Positions 34,142 to 44,430 of a stretch of DNA of 64,000 nt are shown here, piece by piece. Location of the stretch: the NCBI RefSeq assembly GCF_014066305.1, contig NW_023501044.1, positions 682,001-746,000 of the forward strand, written 5' to 3'. The DNA is from Letharia columbiana (lineage: Eukaryota > Ascomycota > Lecanoromycetes > Lecanorales > Parmeliaceae). A program made the position numbers and the translations under genes. Position 1 is the first letter of the stretch; every line of letters begins with the position of its first letter. A model generated the notes under the pieces. It was not told the DNA's origin. It was given only the letters and a program-made list of their open reading frames with translations, and did no database searches.

Positions 34142-37100
34142 ATGCCTCCTCGTGGTCGACGGCGACTCTCAAACCTTGCAATGTTTCTCTCACTACTCTT
34201 CCTCTTCACCTCTACAGCTTCTGCAGCTTCGGCTGTTCTGGGCATAGATATAGGGACCGAATACATCAAAGCCGCCCTAGTCAAGCCGGGGATCCCCCTT
34301 GAGATTGTTCTGACGAAAGATTCGAAAAGAAAGGAGACCGCAGCTGTTGCTTTCAAGCCCCTGAGAACCAGGGTATCTACGGCCGAACCTGACGCGTTCC
34401 CAGAACGGATATACGGCGGTGATGCCGTGGCTCTTTCCGCTAGATTTCCCAGCGACGTCTATCCAAATCTTAAGCCACTCCTGGGCTTGAAAACCAGCGA
34501 CGACCTTATCTCGGAATATGGCGGGACCTTTCCAGGATTGGAAATTGTCGAGTGGGCCGAGACAGGTACTGTGGGATTCAAGAGCGACTCGTTTGTCAAG
34601 GAGGAGGAACCTTGGCTAGTCGAGGAACTCCTAGCGATGGAGCTGAAGAACATCAAGGGCAACGCTGAGACCATGGCCGGTAAAGGGTCAGCAATACAGG
34701 ATGTTGTGATCACTGTTCCCTCGTTTTATACAGTGGAAGAGCGAAAGGCAGTCATCTTGGCAGCAGATCTTGCAGGTTTACGGGTGCTGTCGTTAATCAG
34801 CGATGGTCTTTCTGTTGGCCTGAATTACGCGACCTCAAGAACCTTCCCAACGGTCAACGAAGGTGGCAAGCCCGAAATACACTTGGTATATGATATGGGT
34901 GCGGGTTCTACAACTGCCACCGTCCTCAGATTCCAAGGAAGGACTGTGAAGGACGTTGGCAAATACAATAAAACGATACAAGAAGTCCAGGTACTCGGCA
35001 CAAGCTGGGACAAGACTTTGGGTGGAGATGCGCTCAACCGCGTCATCTTGGAGGATATGATCAACAAAATTACATCTACGGCCCATATGAAGAATCTGGA
35101 GGTACTGCCGAAGCACGTGAGAGCCCATGGCCGGACAATGGCGAAACTGTGGAAAGAAGCGGAGAGGGTCCGACAAGTATTGAGTGCAAACACTGAGATA
35201 TCCACAAGTCTTGAGTCATTGTATGATGAAGACTTTAACTTCAAGTATAAGCTGTCTCGCGCCGATTTCGACCAACTTGCTTCTGCATATCCAGAGCGAG
35301 TTCAGAAGCCTATTACAGAAGCTTTGGGAATTGCAAAATTATCCCTTGCCGACTTAGAATCCGTCATCCTGCACGGAGGCGCTGTTCGGACACCCTTCGT
35401 CCAGAAGCAATTGGAAGCGGTCATTGAAGATTCTAACAAGATTAGAACAAACGTGAACGCAGATGAGGCTGCAGTTTTTGGAGCAGCATTCAAGGCTGCG
35501 GCCATCAGTCCTAGCTTCCGAGTGAAAGAGATCAGAGCTTCAGACAGCGCAGTGTACCCTATTTTCGCCTCTTGGTCGATAGATGGAAAGGAAAAGCAGC
35601 AAAAGCTTTTCGTACCGACGTCGCAAGTTGGCTCTGAGAAACAAGTCTCAGTCAAGGCCACGGCAGACTTCTCCTTTACTCTGTCTCAGCAGGCCTCATC
35701 TGACTCTTCTGATCTTCAAATTTCAGTTATCAAGACCGGGAATTTGACAGACTCTGTCAAACAACTGACCAATAAGTTTAGTTGTTCACTGAGTGACGTC
35801 AGCACCAAGTTCGCGATTCGATTGAGTCCTGTTGATGGACTCCCCGAAGTCATCAGTGGATCCGTCAGCTGCGAGGTTACAGAGACAGAGACCAAGAAAG
35901 GAGGAGTGGTCGATGGCATGAAGGACTTTCTGGGTTTCGGGTCAAGGAAGGGGGACCAGGAGCCGCTTAAAGAAGACGATAATGCCGAATCCTCAACATC
36001 AACGTTAGAGCCCGAGACGTCTACCGCTTTGTCGCCTACAAAGACTGACACGGCTGGCTTTGTAGTGGACGAAAGTGTTAAAGAAGAAAAGCCCAGAGAG
36101 TTGAAGAAGAAGACGCAGACAATCGCCGTTGGTTTCTCAACCGAGTCAATTGAATCACAAGGAGTCCAGCCCGACAGTCAGAAGCGTATGAAAGCTCGGC
36201 TGTTTGCCTTCGATAAATCAGACCGCTCTCGCGTCTTGCGCGAGGAAACCCTGAACAATCTTGAGGGGTACACTTACAAGATCAGAGATATTCTAGAGGA
36301 CGAGGGTTTCGTTGCTGCGTCGACGGAAGAGCAGAGGGATGGAATTGAAGAAAAATCAAATGATGCGAGCATATGGCTGTATGGTGATGGCGCGGACGCT
36401 AACCGAGAATCGCTAAAAGCAAGGTTGGACGACCTCCGTGGGCTTGTTGCTCCCATTCAAAAACGGAAAGACGAGGCAAACAAACGCCCATCAGAAATCC
36501 AGAGACTGGAGGATGCACTGGCGCAAGCAAATACCATGGTCACTGTGGTCAAGCAGCAAAGAGAAGCCCAGGTCCTGGCGGAATCTAAGGCCGCTTCAAA
36601 CGCGGATGAGGCAAAATCGCAGACCACTACGGCGCCCAGCACGTCTACTGATGACTTCGCGGACCTAGACGACGAGACTGCCACGGCCTCATCCTCCATC
36701 ATGTCGGCAGCTCCTCATCTTCCTGCGTCGATGTACAGCGAAGAGGACATTAATGCTATTCTCCAGACAGAGGATAATGTCAAGAGGTGGCTTGATGAGA
36801 AGCTGGCCGAGCAGGAAAAGCTCTCGCCAACAGATGACCCTGTCTTACTGTCGTCAGAGCTATCTGCAAAGTCGAAAGAACTCAACGACGTGGTAATGAG
36901 TCTTTTGACCAAACAAATGAAAACCCCGCCAAAGCCGAAGAAATCGAAGTCCAAGTCAAAGACTACGAAGACCAGCTCTACGAAGGCGACCGATACAGAC
37001 ACTAGCGCTGTGGAGTCTGGAGCAGCTGCCAAGGAGACGACAGGACCGGCGGGTGAACTGGATGATGAAATGGAAGGCTTGCATCAGGCGACGCCGGAGG

Positions 37101-37249
37101 AGATCGAAGAGGCTATGGCAGAACAGAAGTCTAACGCAGAGAGGAAGACGAAAAAGAAAGAGAAGGCCAAAGCCAGTGGGAAGGGTAAGGGGAAAGGGAA
37201 GTCAAAGGGCAATGATGGGGGGAAGGTGGAAGAGCATGGAGAACTGTAA
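34142..37249 (+). CDS. LHS1: Lhs1/GRP170-type ER lumenal Hsp70-like chaperone
   Basis: A single exon of 1035 residues. The start at 34142 is chosen because it gives a clean signal peptide (MPPRGRRRLSNLAMFLSLLF, then small residues and ASAA before VLGIDIGTEYIKAA). The Hsp70 ATPase domain spans about residues 30-450. It has the first phosphate loop (GIDIGTEYIKAALVKPG), the second (VYDMGAGSTTATVLRF) and the adenosine motif (LHGGAVRTPFVQKQLE). A beta domain, a long acidic Ser/Thr-rich loop and helical lid region follow, then a Lys-rich tail. The final HGEL matches the HDEL-type retention signal. Lhs1 is the nucleotide exchange factor and co-chaperone of Kar2/BiP for protein import and folding. 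The size (about 1000 residues) is typical. A non-ATG frame extension to 34049 is rejected. Confidence 0.95.
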   Translation: MPPRGRRRLSNLAMFLSLLFLFTSTASAASAVLGIDIGTEYIKAALVKPGIPLEIVLTKDSKRKETAAVAFKPLRTRVSTAEPDAFPERIYGGDAVALSARFPSDVYPNLKPLLGLKTSDDLISEYGGTFPGLEIVEWAETGTVGFKSDSFVKEEEPWLVEELLAMELKNIKGNAETMAGKGSAIQDVVITVPSFYTVEERKAVILAADLAGLRVLSLISDGLSVGLNYATSRTFPTVNEGGKPEIHLVYDMGAGSTTATVLRFQGRTVKDVGKYNKTIQEVQVLGTSWDKTLGGDALNRVILEDMINKITSTAHMKNLEVLPKHVRAHGRTMAKLWKEAERVRQVLSANTEISTSLESLYDEDFNFKYKLSRADFDQLASAYPERVQKPITEALGIAKLSLADLESVILHGGAVRTPFVQKQLEAVIEDSNKIRTNVNADEAAVFGAAFKAAAISPSFRVKEIRASDSAVYPIFASWSIDGKEKQQKLFVPTSQVGSEKQVSVKATADFSFTLSQQASSDSSDLQISVIKTGNLTDSVKQLTNKFSCSLSDVSTKFAIRLSPVDGLPEVISGSVSCEVTETETKKGGVVDGMKDFLGFGSRKGDQEPLKEDDNAESSTSTLEPETSTALSPTKTDTAGFVVDESVKEEKPRELKKKTQTIAVGFSTESIESQGVQPDSQKRMKARLFAFDKSDRSRVLREETLNNLEGYTYKIRDILEDEGFVAASTEEQRDGIEEKSNDASIWLYGDGADANRESLKARLDDLRGLVAPIQKRKDEANKRPSEIQRLEDALAQANTMVTVVKQQREAQVLAESKAASNADEAKSQTTTAPSTSTDDFADLDDETATASSSIMSAAPHLPASMYSEEDINAILQTEDNVKRWLDEKLAEQEKLSPTDDPVLLSSELSAKSKELNDVVMSLLTKQMKTPPKPKKSKSKSKTTKTSSTKATDTDTSAVESGAAAKETTGPAGELDDEMEGLHQATPEEIEEAMAEQKSNAERKTKKKEKAKASGKGKGKGKSKGNDGGKVEEHGEL

Positions 37250-37884
37250 TATAGTAGATGTCTTGCAGAATTCGAGTGTCACTTGTAGCAATAGATTACC
37301 TTTAGATCAGCGACCTACAACTTGATGAATCTTACTGCTCGAGAGAAGGGATGCTTCGCCCGCTTTGTAGGGCTTCGCATCTTTGGTGAATAGCCATGAG
37401 GCAAAGGTGACAGACGACGTAGGGCGCAAGGGATATGAAAAGAGAGGTCTTTCATGCCCCGACTATCAAGCTTGCTAATCTATGTTCCTCCGTGCACGTC
37501 TCCATTTGCATGCATCGGCTGCAGCGAGCTCTAGCGATGCCTCCTTTAAGGCAACATCGCGAGCACCGGCCGCCGTCACAATGTTGCCCTGTGTCCTCCG
37601 CCTGCGCACATGACCATCTAGATTCGAAGGTCTAAGGTTCTGTTGGACCATTCCAGCACCTGGTCCCCTGCCCCGCCGAGCTGCGAGTCGAGGTGCTTTC
37701 ATTTGCTGCAAGTCGTACCTCTTTGCCCTTCGCCTCTGGTCGGAAGTCTCGATTGCAAAGTTGCTTATCACGAACCGCAGTGGGAAAATTCTGCCCGTCC
37801 CTTTCGAAAATGTGCATACTTCGCCCGTCGCTTGACTGCTCGTAACATCACTTTTGAAACGTGCGCCTCTTTCTTAAGCAGCTA
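37250..37884. other. Intergenic between convergent LHS1 and a small minus-strand gene
   Basis: About 635 bp holding the two 3' flanks. Open frames at 37475-37771 and 37643-37897 overlap on opposite strands and show no conserved features. No gene is called. Confidence 0.45.
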
Positions 37885-38214
37885 TCACTCAAGATAATCC
37901 AATCTCACAAAGTAATCCATCATTTTTGAACACAAACCGTCGTCCTCCTCCTCATTACCATCTCCACCAAAGATCCTCTTCCGCTCTTCCATCAGTCTCT
38001 CGCACTCATCTTTATGCTTTCTTTCCCTGGCTTGCCATGCAAGATATCTATTATGCCAGTGTTTTGCGGAAAGATCGTTCCGCCGAGGATGTCTTACAGC
38101 TGGGGGCTTGGTATCCGACGGATCGGCAGAAGAGGGCAGCTCGAAACCGTCGTACTGGCAAGAAGCAGAGGCCTTGTGCTCGCCCCTCGTGCGACGACGA
38201 TTGTGACGGCTCAT
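37885..38214 (-). CDS. Small hypothetical protein, charged, 109 residues
   Basis: Reads MSRHNRRRTRGEHKASAS at the start, with a basic N-terminus, a middle rich in His, Arg and Trp (SAKHWHNRYLAWQARERKHK) and a helical, acidic C-terminal part (ECERLMEERKRIFGGDGNEE). The start at 38214 is preferred over an alternative 36 codons upstream, because the extension is hydrophobic and Ser/Tyr-rich without resembling a signal peptide. The charged helical composition favours real coding, but no family is recognised and no function is proposed. Confidence 0.5.
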   Translation of the reverse strand: MSRHNRRRTRGEHKASASCQYDGFELPSSADPSDTKPPAVRHPRRNDLSAKHWHNRYLAWQARERKHKDECERLMEERKRIFGGDGNEEEDDGLCSKMMDYFVRLDYLE

Positions 38215-38691
38215 TATGTTTCGGAGCGAAGAAGAGAAAGTATGTTCGACGTGCGAGTAAGAAGTAGAATATGGGCTTGATGAAGGATACAGCGAAATTA
38301 AGGAAAGTGGAAGTTTGAGCACGTATATACAGAAATTTTGTAGTGGTCACAGGCAGTCGTCATGAGTCTTAAACGAAATCACTGTTTGAGTCATGATGAG
38401 ATGTGATGGCTGCGACATGGCCTGGCAAAAACTGAGTGGCGAACTCAAACCATGGTGTGACTCATACGAAAACCGTCCACATCCAAACAGCACTGGAAAA
38501 AATCATGGACCTCATTCTATGCACATCTTGTTCCAATTCATCGTTGTCTTCGCGAGTCGTCGTCTTTGGAAGAGGGACTTCGAAGAGTCATAAATAATGC
38601 GCACCGCGGAATCTCGTACAACAGGTAATCGTCAAAGCGTCTTTCCATTCGTCTCGTAGATTATCTCACAAAACTTCGTTTACGCCGTACC
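38215..38691. other. Intergenic, upstream of the small gene and 3' of ALO1
   Basis: About 480 bp. The 66-codon plus-strand frame at 38393-38593 is unsupported. Nothing else was recognised. Confidence 0.4.
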
Positions 38692-40350
38692 TCATAGTTC
38701 TTCGTCGTCATCTTCATCATCAGCCCGTCTATTTACCGAACCATGGATTACGAAACTCTTCTCTGCTTCCACGCCATGCATCATTTCGAAGCTCTCTTCG
38801 CTCGTCTGCGGACTTAGACTCTTTCCGGCTATGTGACCAATCCAATCGACTCCACCGGCCTTTGCAGGCTTGGTGCTAGTGATCCTCTCTTCCAGCGGCA
38901 AACTCGAACCTCCTTCTTGCGGAATTAAAAGTCGCCGATGCCAGTCACCAACAAACATGCCATCAGGGTCTACTTCATTTCTTACCCGTATCCAATCATC
39001 CATTTCAGGATACATTCTATACACGTCCTCCCTCGTAACGTGAGCGAAATTCTTAGCCCAGTGTGGTCGGCCGCCCATCTCCTTCATAAGCCACTCGAAA
39101 GCCTCGTAGTAGCGAGCTCGGCAGGGAGGATCGCAATTATAAGGCCTGTAAAGCGTCGCGTTCAAGTAAAGCGTTGGTCCATCAGGCATAGTATTATCCA
39201 GGTATGGACGCGGTACAGTAGTCGAAGTATCAGAAACCCGCACCTCAATCGGAGCGTGGATGTAAACTCCTTTCGAACTGAAAGGTATATCAGACGCTGC
39301 CTCATTCCCGTTGAGCCACGATGACAGACGTGTGATTGCTTCAGGACCCTTTCGAAGAGGAATCGCCCACTCATTGACAAATTGTGAGTAAAGACAGTTC
39401 ATGAGGAGGCCGGTCCGCCCTTCTTCGACAGCAGCACTGCCAGCCCCATGTTTGAATCCGTACTGGACATTGATCACAAACCTTTCGAGCAGGGGCAGCA
39501 AACTGGGAGCCCACTGTGCGCAGTAGAGCAATAAGTGGTACGTATGAAATCCAATCTTTCCGGTCCACCAATTCGCCACTGGTGGATGGTGAGGTTTGTC
39601 CGTCTTGTCCGCCCTCCATCTGATACATTGTTTCATGTATGGCATCCACCAAACGCGGGTAAATTCTTTCTTTGTCCACAGATCTTTCTCCCAATCCGAG
39701 ATTATCTCGTCTAATGGGTGAAGACTTTGAGCCCATTCGATGTTGAAGGCAGGAACGGCCTCAAAGGTGACCTCGGTGATAACGCCCAGTGCACCCAGAC
39801 TCACGGAAGCAGCGCGAAAAAGCTCCGCGTTCTGTTCTGCTGAGCAAGACACTGTCCGGCCATTTGCAAGCATTATCTTTAGCGCTAGAACAGACTGTGA
39901 TAGGATACCATGCCTTGTCGAGCTTCCGTGTGTCGCTGTTCCAATTGCACCGGCTATTGATTGGTCGTCAATACTACCCAGGTTCGGCATTGCCAAACCA
40001 TGCTCTTTCAGCTTTATGCCCAGATCATGTAGCCGTATACCTGCCTGCATGACGACTACATTTGTATCCCTGTTGATGTCCAGTATGTCTTGAAAGCAGT
40101 CTAGATTGACCAGCCATGAGGAAGTACAGGTTAGATCCGACGGGGAATGTGCGCAGCCTGCGACGGTTATTCGACGTCGGCATCTTCGGGCAAGTGTAAT
40201 GATTTTTTGCAGTTCTTCTGATGTCTGAGGCTGGATGTAGAGCTCCGGATGTGAATGAAAAGTCCTTGCCCAAGTGTGATGGTGGTGAGTGCTGATGGCT
40301 CGAAATGGAACGGTGGGATACAGTCTCGACACTTCTCGTTGAAGGTCCAT
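38692..40350 (-). CDS. ALO1: D-arabinono-1,4-lactone oxidase
   Basis: Catalyses the last step of D-erythroascorbate synthesis in fungi, oxidising D-arabinono-1,4-lactone; the yeast enzyme is in the mitochondrial outer membrane. A single exon of 552 residues. The start at 40350 (MDLQREVSRLYPTVPFRA) fits the family N-terminus. The upstream frame to 40416 begins with a non-ATG codon. The FAD domain includes AGCAHSPSDLTCTSSWLVNL, where the His is the expected covalent flavin attachment site; relatives usually read GSGHS here. Further blocks are GSIDDQSIAGAIGTATHGSS and SLGALGVITEVTF. The ALO domain ends with GRPHWAKNF, the conserved HWxK active-site motif, and VDPDGMFVGDWHRRL. A Ser/Asp-rich tail ends in acidic residues. 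Confidence 0.93.
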   Translation of the reverse strand: MDLQREVSRLYPTVPFRAISTHHHHTWARTFHSHPELYIQPQTSEELQKIITLARRCRRRITVAGCAHSPSDLTCTSSWLVNLDCFQDILDINRDTNVVVMQAGIRLHDLGIKLKEHGLAMPNLGSIDDQSIAGAIGTATHGSSTRHGILSQSVLALKIMLANGRTVSCSAEQNAELFRAASVSLGALGVITEVTFEAVPAFNIEWAQSLHPLDEIISDWEKDLWTKKEFTRVWWMPYMKQCIRWRADKTDKPHHPPVANWWTGKIGFHTYHLLLYCAQWAPSLLPLLERFVINVQYGFKHGAGSAAVEEGRTGLLMNCLYSQFVNEWAIPLRKGPEAITRLSSWLNGNEAASDIPFSSKGVYIHAPIEVRVSDTSTTVPRPYLDNTMPDGPTLYLNATLYRPYNCDPPCRARYYEAFEWLMKEMGGRPHWAKNFAHVTREDVYRMYPEMDDWIRVRNEVDPDGMFVGDWHRRLLIPQEGGSSLPLEERITSTKPAKAGGVDWIGHIAGKSLSPQTSEESFEMMHGVEAEKSFVIHGSVNRRADDEDDDEEL

Positions 40351-41837
40351 AACAGGAAGACGTGCTTCAAAGTCCAGTGGGCATGTATGAGGAAGCACAA
40401 GAACGAACAATATCACCGCAAGAATGACTCTCTATCGAAGTTGCATAGGCTCGACAATTTATACACGCTCGTGGGAATGCAACAAGTGAGACGGGGGATG
40501 ATTGCACGATCACCAAATCAACATGTCATAAGGAGTGTTTTGACGTATCAGACAGATGCCCTAGAACTAGGCGAAATCCGGACCTCCCGACAGGAATCCC
40601 TGAGTCCATTATCTATCTTACGTGCACAAAGGCACAGGGCATGTTACCAGTGGTGACAAACACACATTACACTCAGACTCGTGGAAAATTTGATCTTAGA
40701 AGTATTATGAAGATGACATCCCTCTGTAGCTGTGCTGTGCTGCTTTGTGGCCAGAGTCAATCTCCGTCTGCTAATAAATACTTCAAGGCAATTCAAATCA
40801 TCATCACCACCCACTAATTTTCAAATGAGGAAGTTTTTTTCCAAAATGGCAGGAAGCCTTTACGAACCCTCTCACCACGTTGGTCTTCCTCCTGCTTATT
40901 CCCGAGTTCCCAGTTTTCCAAAATCTCACTTTCCCACGATTTTGCTAACCCTCAACCTTCTCCTGCTGTCAGCTCTCCGCAATCTCTGCCTCAGGAGTCT
41001 GCTCTCCCTTGTATGCTCCCTTTCCGACTGATTCTTGCCGCCCTTTTACCCGACACCTGAGCTGTGAGCCGTCAGACGTGTTGCGGAAGCGAAAAGTCAA
41101 TAAAAATTGCTGCACGAACCCTCTCTCCCTCGCCAGGCCTGTCTTGTAATTCGATGCCCGTCTTCAGACAGAAGTGTTTAATACGAGATGATATAGTCAG
41201 ACACTGCCTGGGCAGGAGAGCACCCTTTTCACGGCGCTGGTGCTCCTGTGAGGGTAAAGGAGTAGAGGGTCTTGTGGCAGTGTGTGGTCAGTGGACTAAA
41301 GCAGCACGTAGGTTATGGAGTCGTCATTGAGGCATTGGAAGCATGAATCAAAGAGCCGGCGTAAAATGCTCCATGCCTCCTGACTGCTAAGAAGCGAAAG
41401 AAGTACTGAGAAGCAAGCAAGCAGGCAATCGAACACCCATGATGTATGTAAAATTTGCATCTGACCCTGCTCAATTTGCCTCAGCAAAAGCCGTAACCAT
41501 TCTTAAACTTTGGATGTCGTCTCCTCGTCTGTTCGCTCTTCCTTTTGGCGAACACTACGTCCTGGTGACCCGTGAGAGGCAAGTAAGATATCTTTATGGA
41601 TAAATAGCCTTCGCACACCAGCAAGACTACAAAAACCAACACGTCTTATCATTCGTCGATCTGTCCGTAAATACAAAAACTTCAGCTTGACTCCTGAGCG
41701 CCAAAGGCAAGCTGGAGCCCAGCACTGGTTGAGTGAAGTTTTGTGCCCTACGAAGACTCTGGTGAGGGTATTGTATACTATATTTCCAAGCGTCAAGAAC
41801 AGGGGCAACGGAAAATCCTTCTTGAGCGGCCAGCGAG
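40351..41837. other. Intergenic, about 1.5 kb, no supported gene
   Basis: It contains the ALO1 upstream region and the 3' flank of the peptidase gene. Plus-strand frames at 40732-41031 and 41064-41330 and minus-strand frames at 41503-41902 have no recognisable domains. A Pro/Ser-rich text at about 40840-40930 could be part of an unrecognised small gene, but nothing supports it beyond an ATG. Confidence 0.4.
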
Positions 41838-44062
41838 TTAGGATCGCCGCACGGCATCCATGCTAAACGGGCATCCATTTCCATGGTGACATTCCGCTCC
41901 ATCTCGAATGATGTCCAGCATCTCTTTACCTTTTGGCGTCAATGTCAGATTCTCATACCCGTGTTTGGTTATCAGTATATCGTCTTCTATTCTGGCTCCT
42001 CCAACATGCATGTACCGTTCCAGTACCTCTTCGTCGATGAACTTCGAAACTTCTGGGTTGGGTAGGTGTACTGTTTCCAGGGCGTAACGAGAGAAAGCTG
42101 CAGTTCCAGATCAGCTTCTCGCTGTTACTCGGCCATCTTCAAACATACAGATTCCTGGCTCTACTGTGATGACCGTTCCTGGTTGCCAGGGTGCTGCATC
42201 TGACGTGCATGGAGCCATAAACTCATTCGTGAGCCTCAATGGGCTCTTCTCACTGAATTCAATCATTGATTGTTCCTCGCCTCCGCAGAAACTCAAGATC
42301 GGTTTTGCGCTGACATCGTGAACATCAAGGCCCATGTGGTGGCCTAATCCATGTGGGAAGAAAGCCTTGCTCACAGCAGTCCTCAATAATTTCTCGATAT
42401 TGCCTTTTCTTAGTATCCCTAGCCGCATGAGACCTTCTATCGCTATCCTATCAGCAAGGTAAAATGCATCCAGGTATCGAACTCCAGGCCCCAGCATCGC
42501 AATGCATCTTTCTTGCATCTCCTCCACAATAGCATAGGTCTCAGCGACCTCCTTGCTCGGCCATCCATTGCCGCAAGCGGGAATGTGCGACTGAACAAAG
42601 ACCTCGGGATCAGCATTGTCTGTTCAAGAGAGAAAATCAAGCCTGGAATACGTCTTGAAGCTGACATATCAACTTGACAAAAACAAAGAGGCAAAATCTA
42701 GACTCGGATCCTACGTACGTTATATCACTCGAATAAAATTTCCATTCACATCCTGCATCGAGACATAACAGACCCTTGCCTTTGAGACTTCCATTATTGT
42801 CCGTATAGTGCAGGATGGAAGCATTTGCTCCTGAGGCAACGATGGGCGGATATGCTTGCCAATCTGCACCATGAGCTATACAAACGTCCAGGTCAAGAGC
42901 TGGTTATAATTTCGAAGTCAGTATTGCGTATTCGAGGGGTTGCATTGCGCCTCGGAACGTTTCTACAGAGTAAAAACCCCCAAGACATGTCTCGGGACTC
43001 AAGACTTGGTCCAGAGGAAAGATGGACTCCGAAAACATGTACCATGAACTTCTGCCTCAGATTCCAGGGACGTAATATGGTGCACGACCGTACGATGAGC
43101 TAGTGAAGACACTTTGATTGCTCTACGTATGAGATCAATCTCGTCGTCACCTTTGATCACACGAGAAGCATCGAGAGCAAGCAGTAATGAATGCGTGTCA
43201 TAGTTTGGCTTCAAGAAGTCTGGGAGGAGCCCTTTCATATTCTGGCTTTCACGAAGCACATAGACTTTCTTCTGGTGATGTGCGACAAGCCAATGCTCGA
43301 TATCAGTAGGCATAGAAGTGGTGAATCTTGAAGGCATCGAAGTCATATCTGGTTCGGACGCCATTAAGCGCCGGGAGAAACGAGGGAAACATTTGACCAA
43401 CCTGTCTTCGGCTTCCTCTAAAGTGGAACCTCTGCCAAACCAGATGACACCTTGAGCGGTTATTGGGGCGATATATAAGGTCGAAAGACCTTGCTCGATA
43501 TCATATGTCATGTAGCAATCAGGTTCATTGACCCCACTCAAATAATGGAAATACCTTGTTCTTGGCAACAAAACATTCTGGCAGTAAAGGCAAAATTCAT
43601 GAACGTCCTCCCTCACCGTCTTTGTCGAAAGGGATAAGTCATGTCGCTCTCTTCGATGTAAAGCTTACGTTGGGCTGAAGATACATGGCTGAATGAGTGC
43701 CTTGTTTCGAATCGCTCTGAAAATGGAATATCTACCTTGGAGGTATATTAGACTATCGCAGATTCGGAGTCAGCCTTGCTCCATCAGAACACGGATCTGA
43801 GATAATGAAATAACTCGTTGGAGTAGTGGTGAAGACGAAAGACAAGTCCTACTTTCAGGAAGGAATAGAGATCAGACGAAATAAGAATAAAATAACCCGT
43901 ACGCCTCTGAGACTTGCAAGTGATGAACGGCATTCTGAGCATGAAGTTTGGCTTCGTCCACGTCAATATCTCCCTGCTGTCAGCTCGACCGTGGACGACT
44001 TGCCTGGATATTTTGCTATCCCTCCACCCGAAACATTTGATTTCGAAGCCCCTCTGCGCCAT
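41838..44062 (-). CDS. Xaa-Pro aminopeptidase/prolidase (M24 family), with one apparent frameshift
   Basis: Cleaves X-Pro bonds in peptides, using two metal ions. The gene has many introns. Exons I can place: 44062-44035, 43969-43903, 43688-43617, 43554-43043, one or two short exons around 42985-42850, a stretch ending at 42719, 42590-42149 and 42097-41838. The N-domain has SDMTYPFRQRRYFHYLSG. The metal ligands are all visible: Asp in LCLDAG, Asp in SSDIT, His in FFPHGLGHHMGLDVHD, Glu in TVEPGI and Glu in GARIEDDILIT. After SSDIT the sequence RTFPL is followed one base out of frame by GNGWPSKEVAETYAIVEEMQ (about 42570-42580), equivalent to one missing base, with no usable intron. The 43902-43689 intron (214 nt) and the exons at 42985-42850 are less certain. 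The end ...SMDAVRRS and stop at 41838 are clear. Confidence 0.82.
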
Positions 44063-44430
44063 TCTTTCATCAAAGTATGGCTTACGATGTTTGCTATCGA
44101 ACGGACTCGTGAGATTATTCAGAAGCTTTGAGGTCGAGGCGGTACTAGTACTGTGTTTTGAGGGAAATCATGTAACATGATTGGCCCAGGATAATGAGCG
44201 AACGTGTTCTTCAGAGCTCTGTAATCGTACTACTCCATAATTCGAGTCCAATCTAGCCGCGGTGCCGCCGTCGCCTCTACGGTCGACCACAGACGCAAAA
44301 TCCCCACCTCCGCAGCACACGACTTTCAGCACATCCACCGCATACCTCATAAACATCAAAAGCATTTTTCTAACAAGCAAAAGCACCTCTTGCCGCACTC
44401 TTCCTCATGGTCCAATAGCATGGGCTAGGA
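44063..44430. promoter_or_regulatory. Shared upstream region of the peptidase and SSH4-like genes
   Basis: 368 bp between divergent start codons. It is pyrimidine/Cys-codon-poor near the SSH4-like start, with CACCTCCGCAGCACACG-like C-rich text. No specific site is assigned. Confidence 0.45.

Noticed and set aside
37475..37771. 98-codon Arg-rich minus-strand frame
   Set aside because: No ordered features, and overlapping frames on the other strand are equally long.
40732..41031. 99-codon plus-strand frame between ALO1 and the peptidase gene
   Set aside because: Low-complexity Leu/Ser text without a domain, signal or intron pattern.
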